From NCBI GenBank assembly GCA_003222835.1, contig QHXE01000423.1:1-7341 (forward strand): DNA of 7,341 nucleotides, in the 5' to 3' direction. Below are positions 1 through 6,353 of the stretch, in pieces (position 1 is the stretch's first letter; each line of letters begins with the position of its first letter). This DNA is from Acidobacteriota bacterium (GTDB lineage Bacteria; Acidobacteriota; Blastocatellia; Pyrinomonadales; Pyrinomonadaceae). The translations under genes were made by a program, and so were the position numbers. The notes below the pieces were generated by a model that made no database searches, was not told the origin of the DNA, and saw nothing but the letters and a program-made list of their open reading frames with translations.

Positions 1-827
1 CGGAACCAGTCAGTGTACAAGTGCGGATAGAGGCCGCCCATGAACTCATAGCTGTCGTGTCCTATCATTCGATAGCTCGCGACTTTTAAAATTGTGCGCC
101 ACGTTCCGGGCAAAAGGATCGTAGGATTGCAGATCAGAAAGACGACTCCCATGATGATGAAGAATTTCAGAAACCGTTTTTTGCCGATGCGCCAACGAGT
201 AGCGGGAATTCCCTGAAATGTGTAGTTGTAGGCGACGCTAATGGCAATCATTTGCGGGAAATACTTTGACGCCATCATCGCGCCGAACGCGGCGGCCGTG
301 GCCCAGTAGAAAGGCTCTGGCCGTCGATGCGGCTGGCTTTCAGCGACGCGCTGGCCACGTAGCCAGAAGAAATTAGCCAACAGAAAGAAGAAGACTAGAA
401 AGGTGTCTTCCTTGGCGATCCGATTGAACCCGATGACCAGAGGATCGAAGGCCCATAAGGCCGCGGCGATCAATCCAACCTCTATGCCGAACAGTTCAGA
501 CGCCACGAGATACAGCACTACCACGGTCAAGGCGCCAACGATCGCGTTAGGCAAACGGATAGCGCTCTCGATGGGAAAATTTAATTCCGGATGCGTGGCA
601 ACCAGGGCCGTTTGATTCCATTTCTCGGCGGCGATTACGCTGACAGTTAATAGGCCTTTCATCAGCAAGGGGTGTTCGCCGTTCGCTGACGTTAGTCCAT
701 GTTGGCGATAGTCAGTCACGGCTATAAGCTTGTTCATCTCGTCTTCGCTGAGACCTTCGCTGCTCAATCCTGTGGCACGGAAACCAAGGCCCACGATCCC
801 TAGCACGCCTAAGGCAATGGCCAGCAT
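1..827 (-). CDS. GT39/PMT-family membrane glycosyltransferase, 3' end off the left edge
   Basis: Reading the minus strand from the ATG at 827 gives 275 uninterrupted residues to the window edge. Enzymes of this family (PMT/ArnT-like, GT-C fold) move a sugar from a polyprenyl-phosphate donor to an acceptor on the outer face of the inner membrane. Visible signs are a first hydrophobic segment (residues 1-17), an acidic loop motif SEDEMNK (28-33 region) followed by HPLLMK (52-57), the RLPNAIVGALTVVVLYL helix (91-107), a further helix (116-134), NRIAKED (135-141) and ASKYF (186-190), with more helices at 142-157 and 218-240. This order matches the N-terminal half of PMT_2-type proteins, usually about 500 residues long. 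The start is not certain: the frame stays open upstream to a TAG near 1040, with TTG codons but no other ATG, and only a weak GGTAAG precedes the ATG. Sugar and acceptor cannot be read from the sequence. Confidence 0.82.
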   Translation of the reverse strand, partial: MLAIALGVLGIVGLGFRATGLSSEGLSEDEMNKLIAVTDYRQHGLTSANGEHPLLMKGLLTVSVIAAEKWNQTALVATHPELNFPIESAIRLPNAIVGALTVVVLYLVASELFGIEVGLIAAALWAFDPLVIGFNRIAKEDTFLVFFFLLANFFWLRGQRVAESQPHRRPEPFYWATAAAFGAMMASKYFPQMIAISVAYNYTFQGIPATRWRIGKKRFLKFFIIMGVVFLICNPTILLPGTWRTILKVASYRMIGHDSYEFMGGLYPHLYTDWF

Positions 828-1274
828 TGTGCGACTTACCGAACGTGAACCGGCCTCAGCAAACAAGTCCGGTCTCAATCCGGCAGTAGTTATTGATATG
901 GAAGGGGATGCCAAAGTTTTCCGAAAATCCTCCAAGCGAACGGCAAAGCTTAGCGTTAATCGAAGACTGCGGCAACCCAAAACGCTCTTTTCAGCTTTTT
1001 CGCACCGAGAATTTGGAGGGCGCGGGTACAGCGCAGCGGCTACGGCGCTTTGGATCTGCTCATAAGGCTAACGCCGACATCCAGAGTGCCCTCGCTGCCG
1101 TGCGCTGCCGGCGGACTCGAAAGATTGGCTTGCAATTGTTGACTGGATCGGCGAATATTGGCGTTCGATTTTGGCGGCTAACCCGTGCTGGCTCGGCTTT
1201 TCGTGATTCCAGAGCGAAGGGGCCCACTTTAGTCACTTTACTTAATTAGTCAGTGAGGAGATAACAGGAGAATT
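828..1274. other. Divergent intergenic spacer, no gene seen
   Basis: This 447-base stretch separates the leftward glycosyltransferase gene from the rightward radical SAM gene. Reading frames are open on both strands (for example 893-1249 plus), but their translations have no recognisable motif, no good ribosome binding site and an arginine-rich composition typical of chance frames. Part of it (about 828-1040) could be an N-terminal extension of the glycosyltransferase if that gene starts at a TTG. The region should carry promoters for both genes. A weak candidate for the radical SAM gene is TTGCAA, 17 bases, GAATAT around 1130-1160, too poor a match to annotate. Confidence 0.5.
1255..1270 (+). 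promoter_or_regulatory. Tandem Shine-Dalgarno sequences of the radical SAM gene
   Basis: GAGGAG at 1255-1260 and AGGAG at 1266-1270 both precede the ATG at 1275. The nearer one leaves a 4-base spacer and supports this ATG as the start, even though the first 60 residues lie outside the conserved fold. Confidence 0.7.
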
Positions 1275-2546
1275 ATGGCACCTGCACTTCAGCAAGAGAA
1301 CGCGCCCGCTTCTTCGGCGCCGCCGTTCAGATTGGATCAGAAACTTCATCAAATTCTTTACAAGCCGGAACCGCGGACCGTTCTTGAGTCACTGCCCGAG
1401 CCGGTAGCTTTGCCTGAGCCACCGTACCCGATTCATCCGGATCCGCAACCGATGTCGAAGTCGGAGTACCAGAAGCTGAACGCGATCCGCACCTGGAAAA
1501 CGTGGGGCTCGCCGTATTTCAAATCGCGCTGGTACAACAAAGACCTTCGGCCAATTATTCCTTATCTGTTCACCGAGTGGAAGTGCAACCTCGATTGTCA
1601 TTACTGCTGGTCGTACAACAACAAGGTCAAGGGAATGACTGAAGACACGGCCAAGCGCTCGATCGACTGGTTGCATTCGATTGGTTCGCGCGTGCTGGCG
1701 CTGATGGGCGGCGAACCGCTGTTGCGTCCTAAGTTCATTCACAAGATCGTCCACTACAGCGCAAAGAAAGACATCTTCGTTTACCTGCCGACGAACGGCC
1801 GCTTGATGAAGCCCGAGGTAATCGATCGTCTCGGAGACGCCGGCATCGCCACCGTCAATCTGGCGGTCGACTCAGTCAAAGACCGAAAGTCTCTGCCGAA
1901 AGCGCTGGAACCAATCAGATCTTACTTCGATTACCTGGTTAAGCGGCAGCATCACTATGGCTACACAGTGATGTTCAACATCAACATCTGCCGCAACAAC
2001 ATGGACGACGTGCGCGAGCTGACAGAGATTGCGCATGACAACGGCATCGCTACCGACTATCACATCAACGAAACGCCGATGATGGAGCAGGACCACTTCA
2101 AGCATCTCGACGAGAACGTCACGTATCTAACACCCGACGACTGGTCAAAGGTGGACGACCTGCTGGACTATCTCGACGACAAACGACACAGCGAAGGCTA
2201 CAAGATGGTGAACCAGAGCAAGCACATGCAGGACATGAAGCAGCTCATGCGCGGTGCAGTGCCGCCCTGGAAATGCCGCGCTGGTCAGAACTCGCTGATC
2301 ATTCGCACGGACGGAACGCTGGCGCCGTGCTTCCCGATGTACTCAGCCACGCACGACTGGGGCACGATCGAGAATCCGAAGTTCGACAACGCGCAGTTGG
2401 ACGAGATGAAGCAGGAGTGTTCGACGCATTGTCTTTCGACCTGCAATTACATTCTCGCTTACTGCTATGACACCAAGCGGGTATTGAAGTGGACCCTGAA
2501 GCAGGCCATGCACGGCTTCAAGGGATCCAGCGATACGATTCAGTAG
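1275..2546 (+). CDS. Radical SAM enzyme with SPASM-like C-terminal cysteine cluster
   Basis: The 423-residue protein carries the radical SAM signature CNLDCHYC (C104, C108, C111; CX3CX2C), which binds the 4Fe-4S cluster that cleaves S-adenosylmethionine, and the SAM-binding MGGEP motif (144-148). The C-terminal part has C334-X12-G347-X4-C352, which fits the SPASM opening pattern CX9-15GX4C, followed by C382, C386, C390 and C397. The canonical SPASM block is CX2CX5CX3C, whereas here the spacing is CX3CX3CX6C, so this is a variant auxiliary-cluster domain. Residues 1-60 are proline-rich and probably disordered. No membrane segment is evident. SPASM enzymes often modify peptides, but related ones act on other substrates, and no precursor peptide or partner gene is visible here. 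It appears to be transcribed alone and ends in its own terminator. The family is certain; the reaction and substrate are unknown. Confidence 0.93.
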   Translation: MAPALQQENAPASSAPPFRLDQKLHQILYKPEPRTVLESLPEPVALPEPPYPIHPDPQPMSKSEYQKLNAIRTWKTWGSPYFKSRWYNKDLRPIIPYLFTEWKCNLDCHYCWSYNNKVKGMTEDTAKRSIDWLHSIGSRVLALMGGEPLLRPKFIHKIVHYSAKKDIFVYLPTNGRLMKPEVIDRLGDAGIATVNLAVDSVKDRKSLPKALEPIRSYFDYLVKRQHHYGYTVMFNINICRNNMDDVRELTEIAHDNGIATDYHINETPMMEQDHFKHLDENVTYLTPDDWSKVDDLLDYLDDKRHSEGYKMVNQSKHMQDMKQLMRGAVPPWKCRAGQNSLIIRTDGTLAPCFPMYSATHDWGTIENPKFDNAQLDEMKQECSTHCLSTCNYILAYCYDTKRVLKWTLKQAMHGFKGSSDTIQ

Positions 2547-2573
2547 GGTAATCCCCGAAACTGAACAGAAAAG

Positions 2574-2616
2574 TCGAGCCTACGAGCCTGATGACTCGTA
2601 GGCTCGATGGTTTTTT
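2574..2616 (+). terminator. Rho-independent terminator after the radical SAM gene
   Basis: A perfect 13-bp stem, TCGAGCCTACGAG (2574-2586) pairing with CTCGTAGGCTCGA (2595-2607), encloses an 8-base loop and is followed by TGG and six T residues (2611-2616). It starts 27 bases after the radical SAM stop codon. On the minus strand the same stem is followed by CTTTTCTGTT, so it may also stop transcripts of the convergent RDD gene, though the T run there is weaker. Confidence 0.92.
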
Positions 2617-2632
2617 GGGATCGAGAAACCAA

Positions 2633-2779
2633 GAGTTCGAAGGCCCAATCGACCTGATGATTGCCGATCTGATTATGCCGTTGATGAGCGGGCGAGAAAT
2701 GGCAGAAAAACCAAAAGAGACGCGATCGAATCTCGGAGTTATCTTCAGGTCTGGCTTAACATCGTCAATCGTGGATCAC
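2633..2779 (+). pseudogene. Decayed fragment of a response-regulator receiver (REC) domain
   Basis: About 49 codons in one frame read as the middle of a receiver domain: FEGPIDLMIADLIMPLMSG followed by REMAEKPKETR and then VIFRSGLTSSIVDH. This matches the beta3 strand with its phospho-acceptor Asp (IAD), the following MP-x-MSG-RE loop, and the beta4 SG(Y/L)T region common in receiver domains of hybrid histidine kinases. The N-terminal acidic pocket and the C-terminal KPF-type lysine strand are both missing, and there are atypical residues (R for M before SG, L for Y, P in helix 3). The terminator lies directly upstream and no ribosome binding site is seen, so the fragment is probably not expressed. 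Its end overlaps the 3' end of the convergent RDD gene by about 15 bases. Confidence 0.72.
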
Positions 2780-3814
2780 CAGCGTCTTCGAGAACCGATC
2801 GGGAATCGTTCGCCGGTCGCGATCTACCAGTCCGTAAAGCAGCCCAAAGCCGAGTAGAGCCAGCGAAAACATGTTCGCGATCGCGCGCTTAATTGATTGA
2901 CCGCCGGTGGGAATCAGACCGGTTCGCATGTCAATCGTGCGCAAGGCCAGCATACGCATTCCCAGCGTTCGTCCCACGACGGCGGTCGACATAGTGAGGT
3001 ACGCGAACATTACGAACAAGCTGGCGCCCGCCATGAAACCCATCGTTCGCCGATCGGCCCAGTTCGCGTCGGCAAACTCAATCAAGGCGGCAAACGGAGT
3101 TGCCAGCAACGCGATAAATACCAGATCTAAAATCCCGGCCACGCCGCGGCGAAAGAATCCAGCGTTGTTGTCGCGAACTTCGGAATCGAAAGCTTTGATG
3201 GATAGAGAATTATCGAGATAAGACAGAGCGGCATCTTCCACATCTTCGGCGATAACACGCACCGGCTTGCGGTTTGGCGGTTCGATCTCGGTTTGCACCG
3301 GGGCAACAATCGCAAGCTTATGCTTCGTCTCCAGAAGCTTTGGATCGTCGGCATTCACTTCCGCGATCGCTTCGATCGCGAGATCATTATCCGGAGCCGC
3401 GTCCAAGGCGAGCGCGCCATCGCTGGAACCGACGGGAAGATAATCCGGTCGACGCGCGCGCTCAAGACGTTCGAGCACCTTCGACACGATCGGATTCATT
3501 GGCGGCTGTTCGAGATCCGGAACCAATTCGAGCTGGCCCGATGGCAGAGCGCAGGAAACCAGCCCCGCTTCCTGCGCGGCGGCCAGTTCTTCCGCAGCCT
3601 CGCGGGCCTTTCGTTCCTGCACCTCGCGCACGCGCTGACTCAACTGTTTTCGCCACTCAGGTACTGGTCTACTTGTGCGGGGGAATTCGATCAAAGTAGA
3701 CTTCGGTGGTCGCTCTTTGATGAGTTCAGTTTTCTGTTCGCGAAGACCCTCGATGAGTTCACCGTCCGGAATGAAGTTCCCGGCGGACAAATTTGGCAGA
3801 GCTTTGTGAATCAT
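2765..3814 (-). CDS. RDD-family membrane protein with long N-terminal extension
   Basis: The C-terminal third (residues 220-349) is an RDD domain: FRRGVAGILDLVF (221-233) supplies the first Arg and Asp within membrane helix 1 (226-246), helix 2 lies at 258-276, GRTLGMRMLALRTID (281-295) is the typical central motif, helix 3 lies at about 310-330, and DRDRRTIPDRFSKT (331-344) is the typical basic end. Function is unsettled in this family; ion transport has been shown for some members. Residues 1-219 are soluble and probably cytoplasmic, with a charged stretch at 53-85 (PEWRKQLSQRVREVQERKAREAAEEL) likely to form a helix or coiled coil, then a low-complexity acidic linker. No clear Shine-Dalgarno sequence precedes the ATG at 3814, so the exact start is less certain than the frame. 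It converges on the radical SAM gene and appears to be transcribed alone. Confidence 0.88.
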   Translation of the reverse strand: MIHKALPNLSAGNFIPDGELIEGLREQKTELIKERPPKSTLIEFPRTSRPVPEWRKQLSQRVREVQERKAREAAEELAAAQEAGLVSCALPSGQLELVPDLEQPPMNPIVSKVLERLERARRPDYLPVGSSDGALALDAAPDNDLAIEAIAEVNADDPKLLETKHKLAIVAPVQTEIEPPNRKPVRVIAEDVEDAALSYLDNSLSIKAFDSEVRDNNAGFFRRGVAGILDLVFIALLATPFAALIEFADANWADRRTMGFMAGASLFVMFAYLTMSTAVVGRTLGMRMLALRTIDMRTGLIPTGGQSIKRAIANMFSLALLGFGLLYGLVDRDRRTIPDRFSKTLVIHD

Positions 3815-3980
3815 GATTTGCGATTGAAACGAGGGGGCAGGTATTGGGTTTGTCGTTATGAGCGATGCCGCAAGAGCAAGCCTCCATTGGCCAAGGTCTC
3901 CGGCAGCTCAGCGAATCCAAAACCTGGGGGATGGGCGGTTAAACCAAGCAGGCCCAAACCCATTAATCCAAACGCCGCCG

Positions 3981-4009
3981 ATAGTAGCAGTAATACTTTA
4001 ACTCGTCAA
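3981..4009 (-). promoter_or_regulatory. Sigma70-like promoter upstream of the RDD gene
   Basis: On the minus strand TTGACG (4009-4004, 5 of 6 consensus bases) is followed after exactly 17 bases by TACTAT (3986-3981, 4 of 6). Transcription would begin near 3974 and give a leader of about 160 bases before the RDD start at 3814. The assignment rests on pattern alone. Confidence 0.45.
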
Positions 4010-4048
4010 CGAGAAAATATAGCAGGGGTTGAGGTTGGCTGGTGCTTA

Positions 4049-4206
4049 GAAATTGAAAATCGAAAATTGAAAAGTGCAAATTGCAAAATGTAAGAGGGAT
4101 TTGCACTGTGATACACGCGCGTGAATCGCGAGCCCACTCGGCACACGTCGAAGGAATCGCTCAAACGTCTCGTTGCGACAATTTTCATTTTTCAATCTGC
4201 AATCTC
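4049..4206. repeat. AT-rich imperfect inverted repeat
   Basis: The left arm (4049-4090) is a run of GAAAATTG/GCAAATTG-like units; the right arm (4179-4206) contains CAATTTTCATTTTTCAATC and then CTGCAATCTC, an imperfect reverse complement of such units. About 88 bases lie between them. Similar short AT-rich blocks occur as dispersed intergenic sequence in several large soil-bacterial genomes, and are the source of spurious frames reading like FNFRFSIS; here a 60-codon minus frame at 4006-4188 is of this kind and was not called. Membership of a genome-wide family is inferred. Confidence 0.55.
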
Positions 4207-4240
4207 AGAATCGTCAGAGCGTTTAGCCCAAACTTCCAAC

Positions 4241-4630
4241 CTACAGAGGCTGTCGGCCGGCAAATCCAGTTTCGACATCATGCCACCATTCAACTTGATC
4301 GCCTTCGTCGGCTTTCCAGCAGAGCAGAACGACGCGGCCATCGCGCATCGAAGGAAAATCAATTAATCCCTGGGTAAAATCTTTGAGTTGCACGCCGAGA
4401 CTCTCCAGCTTGCTGGCTCCCGCAGACAACTCAACCAGCACCGGGGCGTATCTGGCGCCTTGAGGCATACCACCGCCGCCGAATTCGGCGCCTTCCGCGG
4501 CACGCCTTGCGGCTGACTGGAAATTAATCAAGCGGCGATGAGATCGCTGGATCGACCTTATGATCGCTCGCACAGTCGGAAGCAGAGAGTTAGCTTCTTC
4601 GATGGTGAAAAGCTTCATTGCGAGGCTCAT
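4241..4630 (-). CDS. DUF2203 family protein
   Basis: This 129-residue soluble protein matches the uncharacterised DUF2203 family over its whole length. The opening KLFTIEEANSLLPTVRAII (6-24) is the family's N-terminal signature, residues 20-45 form a basic helix, and the C-terminal half carries LGVQLKDFTQGLIDFPS (78-94), VLLCWK (101-106), VEWWH (113-117) and the terminal GFAGRQPL (122-129). No signal peptide or membrane segment is seen, so a cytoplasmic location is expected. No biochemical role is established for the family. The start may be ATG 4630 or the in-frame ATG four codons later (M5, directly before KLFTIEEAN); neither has a strong Shine-Dalgarno sequence. It has 271 bases of intergenic DNA upstream and is probably a single-gene transcript. 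Confidence 0.9.
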   Translation of the reverse strand: MSLAMKLFTIEEANSLLPTVRAIIRSIQRSHRRLINFQSAARRAAEGAEFGGGGMPQGARYAPVLVELSAGASKLESLGVQLKDFTQGLIDFPSMRDGRVVLLCWKADEGDQVEWWHDVETGFAGRQPL

Positions 4631-4740
4631 TCTACTGGTTTAGCAAGGTCAGTGCTACCTGTCACTCTTCGAGTAGATTTATTTTGAGGTAACGGGCCTG
4701 TTTGGGGCTGCCGAGTGGACAAAGAAGTTTTTGATCTTGT

Positions 4741-4852
4741 CCCCTGTCCCCTTGGGGTTAGGGAGAGTGCGCGAAGCGTAGCGCCGAGAAGAGGAAAGTA
4801 AATGTGTGTGCGATGTTCGCCAGCCCTCACTCCCCGTCCCAATGGGAGAGGG
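4741..4852. repeat. GC-rich inverted-repeat element upstream of the DUF2203 gene
   Basis: The left arm CCCCTGTCCCCTTGGGG (4741-4757) and the reverse complement of the right arm (4838-4852, CCCTCTCCCATTGGG) agree at 13 of 15 aligned bases. The roughly 80 bases between include GCGAAGCGTAGCGCCGAG (4772-4789). Both arms resemble the CCCTCTCCC-TTGGG style of block often dispersed between genes. No open frame in the 271-base gap (4631-4901) looks like a gene; the 70-71 codon minus frames crossing it are low-complexity. Mobility or copy number cannot be judged from one copy. Confidence 0.45.
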
Positions 4853-4901
4853 CGTTTCCTCGTTTAACCCAGGGAGCTCGCAAAAGAGCACTCGAGTTTG
4901 T

Positions 4902-6311
4902 TTACTTATGATTTCCTGACGAGTTGGCAGCTGCTTGGTCGACGCCGCTCTTGGGCATGTAATAACCGCGGCGAGAACTCACTTCAAGCCTCCGCGTTTT
5001 GCCGTTCGCGTCAGACGCCTTCACGCGCACGACGAGTTCGTGCATTCGGCCGTCGTCTTTTTCCTGTTCGCTAAGTTGAAAGCAAAGGTTGTATCGTGCG
5101 TTCAGATTGCCGATCACACGCGCCAGTCCGGCGCCGTAGTCTCGAACGCGACTAACGTGAACGGTTTCGCCGCCACTCTGTTGCGCGAGGCGCTTGCCGC
5201 TGCCGGCGATACTTAGGCCGGTCCATCCGATCAGCGGTTGACCGAGGGGAAGCAGAAACTTGTAGACAGTTCGCATATCAACGGTCAGCGTGTTGAAGAT
5301 CGCGTTTTGGCGAAGGAGAATTTGCCCGGCTGCGTCGCGGTCTTCTTTGAAGATTGGCGCGATGCCATCGGAGAGCCAGACTATTGCGGCCTGGGAATTT
5401 GGCCGTTTCTCTTCTACCAGATGAGTGGCGTCGCGTGTGGCCCCCGCCATGTCGTAGAAATTGTCCAGTTGAATGGTCATCTTGCCGTTGCTGCTCACGC
5501 GCTTGATATCGACCGAGCCATCTTTCTTGGTTGTTCGCGTGATGACCGCGCCGTTTTCGCCTCTGATCGTTTCGGTTTCGAGGACATCGTTTTCTTTGAT
5601 CTTGGTTTTGGAAGCGTCGTTTGTGTTGTCCTCATTCTTGTCAGAGCTGGCGCTCACCGTCATGCTGGTCTCTTTCTTTTCATTTTTAGGATCGCTCTTT
5701 TCAGTCTTAGAAGGTTCCGGGGGAGTAGCGACCAGTGCCGGTACCCTGGCCAGGGCCGTTTGAAGTTGCGCGCGATCGCGCGTGAATTCGGTAAGCCAGA
5801 TTGCCTTACCATTTCTGATGGCCGCGGCCTTGTCGTCCACGCTGTTCAGATTGATCGCAAGAATTGCGACTTCGTCACCGGGCGGGAGTTTCGCCAATTC
5901 TTCGACCATCGCCTGGCGGACTTCTTCGCGTTTGAGAAAGCGGCCGGCGCCATCATCGCGTAGATCGAGAATAAGAATCAGGGCGAGAGGTTTGCGCGCC
6001 TGGCCTTCGCGAGTGAAATATGAGATTTCGCGCGGCTGGCCGTCATCAAAGACCTCGAAATTCTCCGGCTTCAGATCGGAAATTGGGACGCCCGTCTTTT
6101 TTTCTTTGACCAGCGCGTCCAGGAAGACGACGCGCGTCCGAACTTTGATGGTGTCAGCGACTTCCTGTGCCGAGGTCGCGGGCACTGCAAAGATAACCAA
6201 CAGAAGTATCACGCAAAGGCGCAAAGGCGCCACGCGGAAAAACAGGGGTTGAGAGTTTGGAATGTCTTTGCGGCTTTGCGCCTTTGCGTGAATTGAATCT
6301 GATAGTTTCAT
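4902..6311 (-). CDS. Secreted VWFA-related domain protein
   Basis: The 469-residue product has an export signal whose hydrophobic core (about 29-44, LRLCVILLLVIFAVP) ends in a cleavage-like ATSAQ (45-49). The following segment, IKVRTRVVFLDALVKEKKTG then VPISDLKPENFEVFDDGQPREI (55-96), is the opening typical of acidobacterial VWFA-related proteins. The von Willebrand A-like fold follows: LALILILDLRDD (109-120), where the metal-site motif DxSxS would be expected but the serines are absent, then LPPGDEVAILAI (142-153) and VWLSDGI (311-317). A hydrophilic Lys/Glu/Ser/Thr-rich insert (about 195-280) splits the domain. The tail has RYNLCFQLSEQ and RRGYYMPKSG (447-456), usual at the end of this family. 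The likely role is an extracytoplasmic protein-interaction protein; its partner is unknown. It lies 42 bases downstream of the 186-residue secreted protein, consistent with cotranscription. Confidence 0.9.
   Translation of the reverse strand: MKLSDSIHAKAQSRKDIPNSQPLFFRVAPLRLCVILLLVIFAVPATSAQEVADTIKVRTRVVFLDALVKEKKTGVPISDLKPENFEVFDDGQPREISYFTREGQARKPLALILILDLRDDGAGRFLKREEVRQAMVEELAKLPPGDEVAILAINLNSVDDKAAAIRNGKAIWLTEFTRDRAQLQTALARVPALVATPPEPSKTEKSDPKNEKKETSMTVSASSDKNEDNTNDASKTKIKENDVLETETIRGENGAVITRTTKKDGSVDIKRVSSNGKMTIQLDNFYDMAGATRDATHLVEEKRPNSQAAIVWLSDGIAPIFKEDRDAAGQILLRQNAIFNTLTVDMRTVYKFLLPLGQPLIGWTGLSIAGSGKRLAQQSGGETVHVSRVRDYGAGLARVIGNLNARYNLCFQLSEQEKDDGRMHELVVRVKASDANGKTRRLEVSSRRGYYMPKSGVDQAAANSSGNHK
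6209..6291. repeat. Palindromic repeat inside the VWFA-related gene's signal-peptide region
   Basis: Perfect 18-bp arms, TCACGCAAAGGCGCAAAG (6209-6226) and CTTTGCGCCTTTGCGTGA (6274-6291), surround a 47-base spacer. Within the right side the 8-mer CTTTGCGN occurs three times in tandem (6266-6289), and the left side has the matching reverse-complement units. In the minus-strand protein the arms encode HAKAQSRKD-like and APLRLCV-like residues. Such CGCAAAGGCGCAAAG elements are a dispersed intergenic hairpin type in some environmental bacteria (recalled, not searched). Here it lies in coding sequence and preserves the frame. Confidence 0.88.
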
Positions 6312-6314
6312 TGT

Positions 6315-6322
6315 CCTCTCCT
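6315..6322 (-). promoter_or_regulatory. Shine-Dalgarno sequence that fixes the VWFA gene start
   Basis: AGGAGAGG on the minus strand sits 3-6 bases before the ATG at 6311. It lies outside the palindromic repeat and shows that translation starts before the repeat, so the repeat is read as protein. Confidence 0.85.
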
Positions 6323-6353
6323 GTGATAGTAAGCCCTGGTTGGGCCACGGATG

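Larger units (their letters stand above)
3815..4240. other. Intergenic region between the RDD and DUF2203 genes
   Basis: No confident gene lies in these 426 bases. The part nearest the RDD gene is a leader of about 160 bases downstream of a sigma70-like promoter and contains a short hydrophobic minus-strand frame (3856-3963, 35 codons) without a good ribosome binding site. The part nearest the DUF2203 gene holds an AT-rich inverted repeat (4049-4206). A plus-strand frame at 3293-4093 is mostly the antisense shadow of the RDD gene. Confidence 0.6.

Noticed and set aside
893..1249. 118-codon plus-strand frame in the divergent spacer, considered as a gene or a peptide substrate of the radical SAM enzyme
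   Set aside because: There is no ribosome binding site, no leader or core-peptide pattern, and the arginine-rich translation shows no family motif.
3293..4093. 266-codon plus-strand frame
   Set aside because: It is antisense to the RDD gene over most of its length, and the RDD frame has clear domain motifs while this one has none.
4006..4188. 60-codon minus-strand frame
   Set aside because: Much of it is a translation of the AT-rich repeat (FNFRFSIS type), a known source of spurious frames.
4627..4891. Two overlapping minus-strand frames of 70-71 codons upstream of the DUF2203 gene
   Set aside because: They read through the GC-rich inverted-repeat element and have no motif or ribosome binding site.
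4860..4901. Possible terminator after the VWFA-related gene
   Set aside because: The only hairpin (GCTC/GAGC) has about four base pairs and no T run follows.
5238..5963. 241-codon plus-strand frame
   Set aside because: It lies wholly antisense to the VWFA-related gene and has no start signal or recognisable motif.
6266..6289. Tandem 8-mers considered as a CRISPR-like or satellite array
   Set aside because: The units are contiguous without spacers and belong to one arm of the palindromic element.
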